Part shown: in pieces, positions 1 to 12,891 of the stretch
Numbering within the stretch: the stretch's first letter is position 1
Layout: each line of letters starts with the position of its first letter
From: Hippophae tibetana
Taxonomy: Eukaryota > Streptophyta > Magnoliopsida > Rosales > Elaeagnaceae
DNA length: 64,000 nucleotides
NCBI GenBank assembly: GCA_037013495.1
Contig: CM072811.1
Span: 19,825,659-19,889,658 of the forward strand
Direction: 5' to 3'
Notes under the pieces: generated by a model
Told to the model about the DNA's origin: nothing
The model's database searches: none
What the model saw: the letters and a program-made list of their open reading frames with translations, nothing else
Made by a program: the position numbers and the translations under genes

Positions 1-230
1 TACAAACACATAATTTTATCATACCTGTAGATTTTGTTATTATTGATGTGCAAGAAACCCTACAATTAGACGATGAAAACAATGTACTTCTTGGTAGGCT
101 ATTCATGGCCCCAACCAAGATAATTTTTTGTGTCCATAATAGAAGTGTATTAATTATAGTCTTGGAAAAAAACTATACATTTTCGAGTACATACGGACAT
201 AAACTCAATGACGAGGGGGATATTGAGTGA
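1..230 (+). pseudogene. Ty3/Athila-like retropepsin fragment
   Basis: This is the C-terminal part of a retrotransposon aspartic protease domain, cut off by the window edge. The frame is open from about position 21 to a TGA at 228-230. It reads VDFVIIDVQE, then LLGRLFMAPTKIIF. The same order occurs in the better preserved protease at 31681-31830 (VDFVVLDMQE, LLGRPFMATTKTII), so the assignment rests on an internal comparison as well as the family pattern. The catalytic aspartate lies upstream of the window. After the stop no further pol can be read, so this is debris of an old element. The LTR starting at 1921 may be its 3' LTR. Confidence 0.7.
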
Positions 231-1920
231 ATTAAATTTTACAAATTTTAATCCCTCTAAGAAGCGTCTTGCGAAGTCATTAAACAAAGCCCTAAATGGG
301 AGGTAATCCATTAAACTTTTTTTCTTTTGTTTTTAATTTTTAATTTTGTTAGTTATAGTTTTTTTAAAATTTATTTATCTTATTATTATTGTATGGTATT
401 TTTTAATTTATAGTGATGCTCTCTATGTGGTATAAACTAAGTTAGATTATGGATGCAATAAGAGTAACCATATCAACATACTTAATCACATTGTGCTATT
501 ACAAGTGAGTAACTTTTCTTTTCTTTTTCTTCTTAATATTTGATTTACATTTAAAAATTGAGAACAATGTAGATTCTATGTTGGGCATGAAAAAAAGTTA
601 CTTATGAAGTTATGCATTTAAAATTTTATTAAACATTTGTTTGTTATTGTTTAGTTGTTTGGGGACATTTACTTCCAATAACATAAAATAAAAATATACA
701 AAATTATCACACTTTTGGTTAATTTAAAGTGATTAATTGAATCTATGTATTTTTTTGTTTGATTTCTTAAACATGTTTAAGGATTATTATAAGAGTTAGT
801 TATATTCATAATTTGTGTTTGAGGCTTGGATGTTGAAATTGAGATATACCTATATTTGATGCATAAGAATCAAATAACGGAGACTACCTTGAATTTTAGG
901 TTTTTAATCATCTAATGAAATATTATGTACATATTTCCTTTGTTTAGGTCAAATGATTTGAGTACAAATTGAAAGTGTGTACCTATCTTCATTAATGTTT
1001 GACTTCTCGTAATATATATATATATATATATGGGGATCCCTTAGAAGAAGAAAAAAAAGAGCCAAAATAGCCATCACTATAATACATATATGGAGAAAAA
1101 AATTGTATAACTAAATTCTATGACTCAAAATTCTTCAAAGAATTGACATGGCTAATACCCAAAAAATAATTAGGAATAAACCCTTGAAGTCAAAATAATT
1201 TTCATTTATCTTGAGACACATACTTGATATTTTTGCTTAATAATTTTGATTGAAGTATCCTATTAGTAATATGTTATATTTATAATCTTAGTATTTGATT
1301 CCTTTCATGAGACCCATGTCATGCACATTGGAGCCTCTATTGTTTATAAACATATGTGAACCTTTTTGCTTTATGTTTTAGAACTTCTATTTGCATATGC
1401 TTTGTTGAGTGCTTGAACCCATATGATCAATAAGAAATTGAAAATATATCTTGTGAGGATTAGAGTCAAAGTGAATTCAGATTCTTAACATTAGGTGATT
1501 CGATATTGATATGTCCAAGTAATGAAGCATGAATTTATGATGTGTAATTGATTTAAATGATGAAATTCGACCCTTTGAGATGTTAGATGAACTTATGCTT
1601 AAGATTTTAATTATGAATTGGAAAAAATTGAAAGTATAAGAAATTTTGTAGATTTGTTTTTATTTTTGTTATTAATCTTTTTAGTTTTAGCTTTTACATA
1701 TTAGGATATTTGTGAGTATCATCACTAGAAGCCCTCATGAGATTTTAACTCATCCACTAGGACTACCTAAGGGTTTCAAGACTTGTTACATACACTAAAT
1801 ACAACTATCTCAATCTACAAAAATGATTTAGGTTACTATATTTCAGTTTATTTATTTTTTGTTTTAGGTTTTTAGAATGTTTAACTTGCTAGAAACTAGC
1901 AAAGAGCTTATTAGGGTTTG
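231..1920. other. AT-rich non-coding stretch
   Basis: No coding region is recognisable. It lies between the protease fragment and the LTR at 1921, where an Athila-type element would have its long 3' non-coding region; that reading is inference. A 20-bp AT dinucleotide run lies at 1012-1031. Confidence 0.5.
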
Positions 1921-3301
1921 TGATAAGTGCTTGAAAAACACTCATATTCTGTGATTCTACTATGCTTATTTGGAATGAATTGGTTTGATTATAACACTTT
2001 ATTTGATTATTTATGCAAATCAATTTGTTTAGAATCATAGGTATGTTTTGTTGTATTTTAGGTGTTTTAGCTTCAAATGAGATAAATAATGTGAAGACAC
2101 AAAGACATAACACTTAAAGTACTCCAATAGCACTTTAAGAGCTAAAAGGATTAAGGCATGTAAGCCTTACATTAAGAATCAAGCAATATATAAATTGCAC
2201 AATCAAATTCAAGACAAGTAAAGCGTGTTATGGAAAAGAATTAGTGTGCCATGATGATCACCTTTTTTCGAAAACATACTGAACATGTTGAACTTTTCAT
2301 GCCACAGCAAGAGAAAATATATGCTGTGGTGTGATCCTCTTGGGTTGAACTGTGAAAATGTGTTTTAGCTTTGTGTGGTGGTGTGATATAAAGCATTCCA
2401 TAGTACACTGATGTCTTTCATAGTTGAATTAACTTTTATTAATTTAACTATGATTGATTAATTTTGTAATATGAGATTTTAGGATTGCTTTTGGTAATTG
2501 GAAGAACAATTTTATGATTTGAATAAATAAATTTTTTATTTATATCTTGTTCATATTCTAAAAATATTTAATTATAAATCAATGGTGGACTAAACCTTGA
2601 TTTATAATTAAAGAATATATTTTAGAACTAAGCATTAGATATATCATCTTTACTTGACCAAATCTTACTTTATAACTAAAAATATATATTTACCTTAAGT
2701 TTACCAATTAATTTATCCTAAATCCTATCATCATGGACCCAAGTTCAAATCACACCCAGTAATGTTTTCTTTATTTAATAAAAAAAGAAATTTAATGTCT
2801 TATTTTTTAAAAAAATAAGTTATTAATTAATAGATTATCTTGGTTTATATTTTTTTTCTTAGTTTTTCAATTAATCAATTTCAAGCCCGAACCAAGAAGT
2901 TATTAATTAATTGAGAATTGTGAAAGCTAACCATAACCATGAGGGTTCACTCATTTAAAAAGAAAAAAATTAATAAATCTAACTTGTATTTAAATCATTT
3001 AATTTATTTTCTCCTTGAAGGGACACATAGGTTAATTTTCCATATTCATTCACCATCCTTAATTCGTCTATAATTTAGTTTACTTGCAATATTTAGTTGT
3101 AAAGTAATTTAGAACTTACAATCTTTTTTTATCAATTGACAAGTAATAGAATGTTTAGTATTATTTTTTTTACTTAATATAGAAAATAATTTCTTTTTAA
3201 AACAACTAGCCAATATCTTTAAAGATCGACCTTGTGGTAACTTATCATTTGTCTGCTAGTGATAAGTGCACTTGTGAGTAATTAAAATTTGCACATCCAC
3301 A
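1921..3301 (+). repeat. Athila-like LTR, solo or 3' LTR
   Basis: The left end TGATAAGTGCTTGAAAAACACT closely resembles the LTR starts at 25377 and 62864, including the inverted pair AGTG..CACT. The right part (about 3220-3275) has the block GATCGACCTTG, then ACTTATCATTT, then GTGCACTTG. The same block lies near the 3' end of the LTR at 25377-27366 (about 27246-27302). About 1.38 kb separates the two ends. The exact right end is uncertain; a TG..CA element would end near 3301. The five bases before it are GTTTG, and a similar GTTTC follows at 3303-3307, but the duplication is not exact. The strand is inferred from the order of start and end motifs and agrees with the protease fragment upstream. 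Confidence 0.55.
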
Positions 3302-5298
3302 TGTTTCATGATCGTGAGCGATCCAACCATGATTTGACCAATCATATCATGTCCTCTATTATCATGCCTTTCATCCTAACTTGTGAGCACAATAATCCTT
3401 ACTCGTGCTCCAAGAGATCCAACTTGTTCCATACCGAAAAAATCTTGTACGTGTTAATTGATTGGACACATATAAAAGAATTTATGATTTCAAGAGAAAC
3501 TTCAAACACATGGACTTATAAAGCATGTAATGAAAGTATGTACTTTGCTTCCAGGAAAAAAATTTAAAGAATTAAGTAAAAGATACTGAGTGTCCATGCT
3601 TTGATGAAAAGAAATCGACATAGAAAAAATGGAGAAATATCCATGCACAACATAATCCTCGATGATACAAGCTACACAAGTAAAATTGAAAGTTGTCCAC
3701 GAAGCCATAAGGCCACGTATCATTGTTGGAAGAAAATTCACCACATAGGGAAATGTGAAAAATCTACACCAAGGATGTAGAAGGGGAAATAACTAAGTTT
3801 TTACACTTAGATAAAAGCTAAGTAAGAAATTCCCCTACACTAAGGTACAAACTAACTAGAAGTGGAAAGCATACTATAGAAATGGAAATACAAGATCAAA
3901 AGCTCTAGAAGTGCCAAGTCATCTCCTACCTCTAAGACTAATCAAAAGTACACTATCAACATTAGATAGTTTCTTCTATATTCCTACCTGGTAGATCAGG
4001 AAGATACAACCACTTTTACAAGTTATACCACAAAATATTTCCTCCCAAAGAGTGGACACCTTATATAATGCACCTTTTTTTTCATTAAGTTCCTTCCTAA
4101 GTGTTCAACTACATGTTTACATTTTGGACAAAGTTTAGGCATAAATCAAGCACAAAATTTATTAAGTAGATTAGGATACTATTCTTATCATAACTTAAGG
4201 TGATTTAGATGCGATACCATCTTCTTGGACTTCTTAATAAGTCCAATGCCATATGAATTTATGATGGTTCTCCCTTACGAGAGACAAAAGTGGGAAAGTT
4301 GGAAAAAGAGTTACAACAAAGAAAATTCTAAGTGTTAGAAAAGGATACCTACATTAGGAATCCCCACACTTACTCAATCCTCGTAGAAAAAGAAGTTGTG
4401 TCATCAATAGATCCCATTTTATCCTAGGATTGTTTTCATAGAAATAACCAAAAGGATACATTGTCTAGAAGGATTGGAGCCATCAATAGAGCTAAGATTG
4501 CAAGATGGGACTATACCAATAAGACCATTACTAGACAGAGTGTTTTCGAACATGGTATCACCCTATAGACCACTATTGGATAAGATGCGACTAACTAGGG
4601 TGCAGCTAAGCAAACCATCATCGACCAATGCCTCACCAACTAACTCAACACCAAGCATGCCTAGTCGACCATGGAAATGTATACCCTCCTCTGATCCACT
4701 CCCATCCTTTTTCTCTATTGCATATTCCATACTCGTCATAGATCATCCATCCTCTCATTCTTTGTATTTGAGTTTGGAGTTTGGAGTTTGGTTGATACCA
4801 CCTACACACAATATTGTAGGTGTGAGCGTAATAAAGTGTTCTAGTTTCCTAATGGCATGAAAATATCCATATGCAATTTCCCACTTATGGTAAAATGGAA
4901 TGTAATGAAGAAAAAAATTTATAGACTCGGAAACAAATGACTTAGACATTTTTTATAGATACTTGAAAAGTTTGTCTTTCTTCCTCACCTCCCAAAAGAG
5001 GCATACTCTATAGTCGAGAAGATGAAGGACACTTTGTAACTCCAAAGTTAACTTTTCAACATCAGTTTTGACTTCAACATAACTCCCCAATTGGGAAATC
5101 AATTCAAAATTAAAAAATACTAATAAAGAAAAGAAACCCCTACACATGTCTTAAAGATCATGAAAACCTTAAATTTTGTCAATTGAAAAGATGAAACAAC
5201 ACATAATGGTTAGCCAAGCGCTACCAATGTGACTGGCCCAAAATCCCCGATATTGACAAAACTACAAAGAGACCTCACCCATGTATCTAGCTCCATGA
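3302..5298. other. Unassigned intergenic sequence
   Basis: Several reading frames of 60-130 codons occur (for example 3289-3567 plus and 4474-4860 plus). None shows a family motif I recognise, and they overlap on opposite strands. They are probably chance frames or old transposon debris. Confidence 0.4.
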
Positions 5299-5634
5299 AG
5301 CTTGGGGGCTAACATTACGTGTAAAATAAGCACATGTCACATGTCAAGATCTGATAGGTCATAATCAATAGGAATAACTTATAGACCAATCCAATTAGTA
5401 CTGAGTTATTAGATGAGCATATATCATGGATATTCCCTTTAGGATAAATATTTGTAATCATCTCAATTGCTTGGAAGAGATAATGGGATAATTACACAAA
5501 GTATCTAGATAATCTCTCTTACTTACTTTCCTATAAATATACAAACATCTCCACCTATTAGGTATGACTTACAACTCAAAACATATAATTGATGGTTCCT
5601 AACATTACGTGATCATTAGTATTGAATGTTAGAT
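5299..5634 (+). repeat. Possible Tat-like LTR, left part, split by hAT
   Basis: A polypurine-like run AAGCTTGGGGG (5299-5309) precedes a segment with a TATA-like CTATAAATATA near 5531-5541, as in LTRs of Tat/Ogre-type Ty3 elements. The hAT element at 5635 interrupts it. The sequence resumes at 11554 with TGACTTAAGGATC and a CACCACCC stretch, which I associate with the downstream part of such LTRs. Neither LTR end is firmly placed. The call is inference from layout. Confidence 0.3.
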
Positions 5635-7271
5635 TAAGGGTGTGCAAAAAATCTGATCATTCGATTTAATCCGATCAATTTGATCATCCATCAAATCAAT
5701 ATGATCAATCTGATCTAATTCATTAATTCTTTATGGTTTTGATCCGACCATCGGATCATATGGCAGATTTCAACATGTATCATCTGATCCAATCCGATCT
5801 GACCAAAATTAATTATATATATTTATCATCGTGCAACTTTTAATTAGTTTTTTCTCTCTGGCTTATTACTCTCCATCCAGTCTCCTCTTTGCCGTGATTT
5901 TCCCTTTGTGTTTGTCATTATTGCCTAATCTCTCTCCATTCTCCATTCTTCATTCTACATCATTTTATCTCTCTCCTTAGTAATTTGTATGTTACCTTTC
6001 TTGGATTACGTTTATCATTCTCTAAATTGGTTTATTACTAGTCATTTCAAATGATTTATTCCTTGTTTGGTTTCCTGATTCTGGTCATCGGCTTGGAATT
6101 TTTTATGTTCTTCTTGGTTGGCATCCTTCGCGACACTTTCGTATCACGAAGGATTTTTGATTTAATGGTTTCACTTTTATTTTTTAATTTATGTTTAGAT
6201 TTTTTGACCTTGAATGCTTAGGTGATATTAACTAGTTTAGTGATATGATACCTCTGAAGCATGCTAACTCTTCCATTGAGTTCCCTGTGACTCTTGTTCC
6301 CTGTGTAATATCTGGTTGTACTTTTGCTTTTCATTATTTATTTTTTTCTTCTACGAGATATGGGAAATTGTATTACTTTGGCTAGAAATTTGCTTCTTTA
6401 CATTCTGCAAATCTGCAAATCTGTTTCTATCTAATCTATATTTTTTTGGTTTAAGGGTTCACATTCTGATAATTTAATTTGATAAGGTTTAGAAAATTTG
6501 TTCTTTTTACTATGTTATACTAGTATGAATTTTGCCTCTAACATTGAGACTGACATTAGTCTACTCTTTTTTATCTTTCATATGAATTTATGGTTCTTAT
6601 TATAATGTAATCCTGCATTTTTTCCAAGAAAAAATTGTGCATAGATTTTAGCATAAAAGTATAAATTTTAAAACCCACCTGCAAATTCATCACAATTTTT
6701 TAATCCTGCATGTGTTCTTATAACTTTTTCCTTACTCAACTTTTTTTCTTTCAAAATAAACAAAAAGACAGTTAGAGAGAGAAACCAAGTAATGAAACCC
6801 AATTAAGGAAAATGATTAATTTACTCTATTGAGTATTGATATGTTGGTACTTGGTTAGTGGGTTTTGGTGTTGTATAGATTTTAGCAGAAGTTGTAGGCT
6901 GAGATTCAATTTGTAAGGTTTTGGGTATAAGGCATACCAACTTGACTAGTTTCTTTCTAAAACTTGTAATTTTCCATTTTGGGTATATACAAGTACTAGA
7001 TCAATTCATTCAAGAACAATAATTGAATTGTTATTTGATTAACAATTTTTATCTTCATTTCTATTTTTTTAATGCCAGATTTATTTATCTTCATAACTGA
7101 CAGAAAATAGTTATGTCCTATAATTCAGAAGTAAAATAAAATTTTCATTTATTTCTCTCATAAAGTATGTCTTTTATATGTTGTTTTTGTTATTTCATTT
7201 ATCTGATAGCATTTTTATAACAACTGTTTTTCTACATAGTGTGTTTATTGCATTAAGTTGATTATGTCTCA

Positions 7272-8669
7272 TGATGCTTATTTTCGCAAGTGTACAAATC
7301 ATTCAACTAATAAAGTGTACAAAAGTACGGATATCGAACCCACAAGGAATGGTGTTACTAAGTATCGAAATTGACTAATCCTAATTTTATTTGAAAACCG
7401 AATTGTTGAAATTGTTTAAGAAGCAATTTAACTTAAAACTAAACGCAAATAACACAATTGAATGTTGTTCAAAAATGATTAAAAAAGCTAAGGCATTTGA
7501 TTTCACTAAATCAATTCAATCCGATTTCAAGTCATGTTATATGAGAATCAAAGCTAAAAGTGATGGTTGAACAACCCAAATTTACCTAATACTCTCTCTC
7601 GAGTTATATTAGAATTACTTATCTATGAAAACCAACTATATTTCTATGAAGATTTAATCACAAACAAGCACATTACGATTTATGGAATTTCTAGAAGAAC
7701 CACATACATCATGCATTAGTTCTCACACTCGCATTCAACATACGGTATTTATCACAAGAAGCATTCATTACACATCTCCTCTCGGTCTCAATATAATGCA
7801 ACAAATCCTCTAAATCTTGGCCAGAAATTTAAAAGCATTAAGCATGGAAATAAATACTCAACTTGAAAACAATAAACTCATATAACAATAACAAAAGAAA
7901 TCAGATTTTCTTGATTCAACTACATCATAGCCTTAGCAAAAATGAATTAGTTCATAATAGAAATAAGAACAAACATTATCTCAATTGAATCCATGAATAA
8001 CAAATCTGAATAAAATTCAGAAAATAAAGGCTGAGGAGAAGAGATGAAAAACTCTTGAAGATGAAGACTTGGTAGCAACAATGGTGATGATCCTTCAATG
8101 CTTCTCCAAACTTTCTCTCTAAAATTACCTTTTCTCCTCCAAAAATGTCTTAGACCTCCTCTCTATGCCGTGGCCTCTTTCTCCATCTTATAGTATATAT
8201 AGATATAGGGTTTTAGGGGCAATTTTGGAACAAAACAACAAAAAAATTGTGTTTTTGGACGAAACTCGCAGGCGGCGACATTATTCTCGCTGCGTCGAGA
8301 TTTCTGGAAAATAAAATTTTTGGTTCTCTGATTTTGGCCGGCGGCTAGATGCATTTGGCCGGCGGCGAGATTTGCATATGCCAAAATCCATTCTCTCGGG
8401 AAGATTTTTGTCGTGCTCTCTATAAGAATTTCATCGGCGGTGGAATTTCCAAATTTTAAAACTTTGTTTTTCTTTTTATTTTCGCTGAATCCCGATCATT
8501 GAACTTTGTCCCAAACTTCTCCAAAATTATGATTTTACCTGAAATTGCACTTTAAACACGAAATACCCATGAAATGTCATTTGTGGATTAAATAATCAAA
8601 TAAACACAATTTTAACACAAATATGAACATTTAAATCATAACAAAAATGCAATAATTTGACTCTTATCA
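7272..8669 (-). repeat. Solo LTR (Ty3-type) nested in the hAT element
   Basis: A 1398-bp segment starts TGATGCTTATTTTCGCAAGTG and ends GACTCTTATCA. It is flanked by identical 5-bp repeats TCTCA (7267-7271 and 8670-8674). The TG..CA ends and 5-bp duplication are those of an LTR. There is no internal domain, primer site or second LTR, so it is a solo LTR left by LTR-LTR recombination. On the minus strand a TATA-like box lies near 8194-8203. The minus-strand 3' end carries the phrase CCTTGTGGGTTCGATATCC followed by CACTTGCG, similar in style to the 3' ends of the Athila-like LTRs here. The minus-strand frame at 8163-8384 is not a credible gene. Confidence 0.85.
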
Positions 8670-8684
8670 TCTCACTTTATTTTA

Positions 8685-10806
8685 GATGAAAAAAACCCTA
8701 CTACAGATAGTCCACTTGTGACCACCGGAAGTGCAAGTGCTACCCATGATGTTGAAAATCAAGATAAGAATCCACAAAATGCTCCACCATAAACTAAAGA
8801 TCTACCATTGAATGACAAACTTGAACCTTCCATAGATAACTATGATGGAAAAGGTAAGTGAAAGTCTTCTAAACCTCAATCTTCTACTTCTAAACATTTT
8901 GATATAGTGAGTGAAGACTTAGATAGTAAGTTGAGATGTAAATATTGTTCAAGGGAGTATGTGCATGTATCCAACAAATCTGGTACATCAAACTTAAATG
9001 CTCATATTTCTATGCAATATAAATTATTTCTTGGTAGATATGAGAATAAGCAAAATACTATAGCTTTTGAAAATGTCACAAACAATTAAGAAGGTGTACT
9101 TGTTGCACACACATTTAGTATTGAGGCTTGTACTTAAAAAATGAGTATAGTTGATGAATTGTCATGTTAAGAATGAAGGATTTAAGAAGTATTGTAGAGT
9201 TTTGGAACCAAGGTTCCAAGTTCCTTCTCGTACCACTATTGCATAAGATTTCTTGAGTATTTTCTTAAAGGAAAATGATAAATTGAAAGAATTTTTCTCT
9301 AATTTATTTCAAAGAGTTTGTTTAACCACTGGCACATGAACTTCTGCTCAAAATTTGAATTATATGTGTCTCACTGCTCACTTCATCGATGATAATTGGA
9401 AACTCTAAAAAAGAATCTTAAATTTTTGTGTAGTTCCTAGCCATAAAGGTGATATCCTTGGTAAATAAATTGAGAAATGCTTGTTAGATTGGGGAATTGA
9501 TAAGGTATTTATTATTATTTTGGATAATACTAGCTCAAATAATACATTAGTTTCTTACTTGCGTAAAAAAGTGAACAATTAGAGAGGTACAATACTAGAT
9601 GGTCAACATATGCATATGAGGTGTGCAACTCATATCCTGAATTTGGTTGTGAGAGAGGGCTTGAAAGAACATGATTCAAGCATAAGTAAGATAAGAGAAG
9701 TTTTGAAATATGTCAAAGGATCACCTTCAATGTTGTTAAAATTTAAGGATTATGCGGAGCAAGAAAAGATTGATACTAATAAACTTTTATGTTTGGATGA
9801 AGTAACAATGTGGAATTCCATCTACTTAATGTTAGAAGCTGCAATAAGATTTCAGAAGGAATTTGAGCGTTTAGAAGAAGATGATGTGATATTTAAACAA
9901 GAGTTCAACATTGGAAATGATAGTTTCAAAACTCCTAATATGTTTGCTTGGTCTAATGCTCACATATTTGTGTGGTTTTTGAAAATATTCTATGATGCAA
10001 CATTGAGATTTTCTAGTTCTGTATATGTTACTTCAAATTTATTTTTGGATCAAATTTGCTTCATACACGACCAATTGAGTTTCTGGTGTGAAAATATAGA
10101 TTTTTTGTTAAGAAAAATGGTGAAAGAAATGAAAACAAAGTTCAATAAATATTGGGGAGGTGTAGAAAAGATGAATGATTTTTTATTTATTGTAACTTTG
10201 CTTGATCTAAGATGTAAGGAACAAGGTTTAAGAATTTGTTTTGGATCTTTTGTGTGATGAAGATGATATTATGGTTAGTCATATGATGAAAACATTTAGA
10301 CAAACTTTGAATAATATGTTTGATCAATATATAGTTTTGTATTCTGCAAATATGCAAGCTACATGCTCACAACCTTTAGACACAGAAGAAGTGGATAGTT
10401 GTAACATTGATTCATTTTCATTGTGGATAGATCGTTATAAAAAGTGTGTCAAAGATGCAAAAAATACAGACAACCAAATTGAAGTAGATAAATATTTGGG
10501 TGAGACATGTGAGGATGTGGATGATGAGTCTTTTAATCTTTTAGGTTGGTGGAAGGTGAACGCATCTAGATACAAGGTTCTTTCCAAGATTGCCAAAGAT
10601 GTTTTAGCTATGCCTATATCAACTATAGCTTTTGAGTTCACATTTTCTAGGGGGGGAGGATTATTGATTCTTTTAGAAGCTCATTATCCCCAAAAATTGT
10701 CCAAACACTTATTTGTACTGAGAATTGGATTCGATCATCACCAATAATTAACATTCGTGAGTCCCTTAATGATATTGAAGCAATTGAACAGTTAATATTA
10801 TTTTAA
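8685..10806 (+). pseudogene. hAT transposase (BED finger, RICESLEEPER-like), broken
   Basis: The parts follow the family order. A serine- and acid-rich N-terminus begins just after an AG splice acceptor at 8683-8684. A BED zinc finger follows (about 8880-9050) with CKYC and GTSNLNAHI. A heavily damaged catalytic part runs from 9090 to 9600. The RNase-H-like core (9610-10250) has MRCATHILNLVV and a WNSIYLML block. The C-terminal hAT dimerisation region (about 10480-10806) has VDKYLGE, LGWWKVN and SKIAKDVLAMPIS. In-frame stops occur near 8789 and 8860, and several stops and frameshifts lie in 9090-9600. A frameshift near 10215-10250 separates two long frames. A run of seven G at 10650-10656 shifts the frame just before the C-terminal helix block, which then reads on in another frame to TAA at 10804-10806. 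It cannot make a full transposase. Confidence 0.85.
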
Positions 10807-11545
10807 TTTTCATTATTAATTGATATCATTCTCTTATGATTTATGTTTTAATATTTTTATCACTTTCTATTTTATAGATATGTTAATTGGGAGACATTAA
10901 CGATATAACCCTTGATTGAGTATAATATATTATTATTTTATTTCATATGTATTTCATATATTATTTATATATATTTAGTTATCAATTTACTAATATTTTT
11001 TAAATTATGACTAATAGGTAATGATACACCAAAGTTTTTTTCTATTGCTCTCAAGATTCAAGACAAGATTATTTTCAAGATGGTCGATGGATGTTAAAGA
11101 GTGAAATGATCAAATGATCAACTTAATTTAGGTTTAGATTATTGTAAACTATCTTTTTCTTATTGTTTGAATGAATTGCTAAATTTATTAAAATGACTAT
11201 TGTAATCATTATTGAGGAATTGTATTATTTTTGTTTTATATAGGTTTGACCATTTGTCTTATTTTAACCTTTTTATTTGTTTTTTTAAGATTTCTTTTAA
11301 CTCAAATAACTTTATGTTATGATTTATGTGAAATTTTAAATTTTGTATTAAAAAAATACCAAAAATAGAGTTAATTAAGTTTATTAGTAGGATTGATCGG
11401 ATTGATAGGATTCAATCCGAATAGGTTACGGATCAGATTGCATCAGATTTGAAAGGTGATCAGATCGGTTGCGGATTAGTATGTTTCAATCCGATCGGAT
11501 AGGATGAGTATAAAATCAATGGTTTCGATCCGATGAACACCCCTA

Positions 11546-12177
11546 TGTTAAATGATAAATCTCTCTTCTTCCCCTATACCTCTACACTTGATGCATGACA
11601 TTGACTTAAGGATCAAAAGGCTTTTAGCCACCACCCTCGTAGTAGTTGAATGTCCCAAAAAATTCTTTTATGATCAAAAGACAGTAGGAATTGGGGGCAA
11701 AAACTAGCATCAACTAGAGTTTTGGAGATAATAAAACTCAAGTGTCAAAAACTCTTTAACTAAGTTCCCTATATGAATTTGTGTACTAATTTGTATGGGA
11801 ACTTGCCTTTATGAAGAATATTCATAATATTCAACTTGAGGGGATTATGTTAGCTTAGCTCAGGATGTAATTAGTTATCTTCTATACTTCTACACGTTCC
11901 CAAACATTTGGTAAATTTTATGCACGTTGTGTAAATAGAGGGGCATATAGCCTCTAAATATGTGGTGTGGTCTAAGTTTCAAGCCCATTAATTTTTTACT
12001 TTTTATTATTATTTACATTCTTGTCTTAATTCTGTAAAATAATTTATTCACTTGGATGATAAATTATGCTGGACTAAGATAATTAATAAATTATTAATTA
12101 AAAACATAATAATTAATAATAAAATCAAATGGAATCATATTGATAAATAATAGAAGTAGCTTGATTCATTAGCACGA
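11546..12177 (+). repeat. Right flank of hAT: possible continuation of the split LTR
   Basis: It starts with the right copy of the hAT target duplication (11546-11553). It continues in the style of a Ty3 LTR R/U5 region up to about 11700; the call depends on the left part at 5299-5634. The remainder to 12177 is AT-rich and has no coding content. Confidence 0.3.
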
Positions 12178-12186
12178 AGATACAAT

Positions 12187-12882
12187 CAATGATGAAAATA
12201 TCGACAACATCGTTAACATTTTTATTATGATAATATTGTTATTTTGTACATTTTGATATCGAAACGTTATATCCATATATTTTGGTTAAATTTTTGCAAA
12301 ATTGTCAAGAATATGACAAATTTTTGCTTAATATCGTTATCAATAAATTACTGTTTAAATGTCTTTTTTTCTTTCTAAAATCCTAGATATTGTTGCTAAA
12401 AATTCAATAGAAATTGACAAAATATCAAAAATTGACAAAATATCGAAAATTTCAATGAAATGTTTTTATACGGTTGAGATTTACACATTTACAATAGTTT
12501 TTTTATTTGTATCCATTTAGAATAATTAATATAATTAAATAGTTTACTTGATTATTTTAAACTTTTTAATTACTTATTTTAATATATTTTACAAAAAATA
12601 ATATATATTTTATTATACAATATTTTAATTAATTGGTCAACTTATTGATTTAATATAACTATTATAAGTATTTAAAAATACATGTATTAAATAAAAATTA
12701 GTTTAAAATACAAGTAATTGATTGTTTTGATGTTTTATAAGGTTTTATAAAAAAATCCATATTTTTAATAGAATTTTCATAATTTTCATGATTTTTTAAA
12801 TTCGTCAACAACAACAATATCTTTGACATTTTTGTAAAAACTATATCTCGATATCTTAATCAAAATCGACATTTCAAACCTT
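12187..12882. mobile_element. Non-autonomous element with 9-bp target duplication (Mutator-like MITE)
   Basis: The segment is flanked by identical 9-bp repeats AGATACAAT at 12178-12186 and 12883-12891. Nine bases is the usual duplication size of Mutator-like elements. The ends are imperfect inverted repeats: left CAATGATGAAAATATCGAC, right (reverse complement) AAGGTTTGAAATGTCGAT, sharing TGAAA and TCGA. ATATCG/CGATAT and TTGACAAAATATC motifs recur inside. There is no reading frame of note, so it is non-autonomous. Assignment to Mutator rests mainly on the duplication length, since the inverted repeats are short and diverged. Confidence 0.55.
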
Positions 12883-12891
12883 AGATACAAT

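Larger units (their letters stand above)
5635..11545 (+). mobile_element. hAT DNA transposon, full length, degenerate
   Basis: The left terminus TAAGGGTGTGCA (5635-5646) and the reverse complement of the right terminus, TAGGGGTGTTCA (11534-11545), match at 10 of 12 positions. The flanking 8-bp sequences TGTTAGAT (5627-5634) and TGTTAAAT (11546-11553) differ at one base, as expected for a hAT target duplication. Both subterminal regions (5650-5810 and 11385-11535) are dense in GATCGGAT/CCGATC-like motifs in both orientations, as in plant hAT elements where transposase binds. The 5.9-kb length includes a nested 1.4-kb solo LTR (7272-8669), so the original element was about 4.5 kb. The transposase (8685-10806) is broken, so the copy is non-autonomous now. 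The T-rich leader and the AG acceptor at 8683-8684 suggest that introns preceded the main exon. Confidence 0.88.

Noticed and set aside
3289..3744. Overlapping 80-92-codon frames on both strands
   Set aside because: No conserved motif; the region begins at the tail of a degenerate LTR.
4474..4860. 128-codon plus-strand frame
   Set aside because: No recognisable domain, low-complexity Ser/Pro/Thr content, overlaps a minus-strand frame and has no promoter or homologous context.
8163..8384. 73-codon minus-strand frame
   Set aside because: It lies within the solo LTR; repeated AAGQ-type words reflect LTR sequence rather than a protein.
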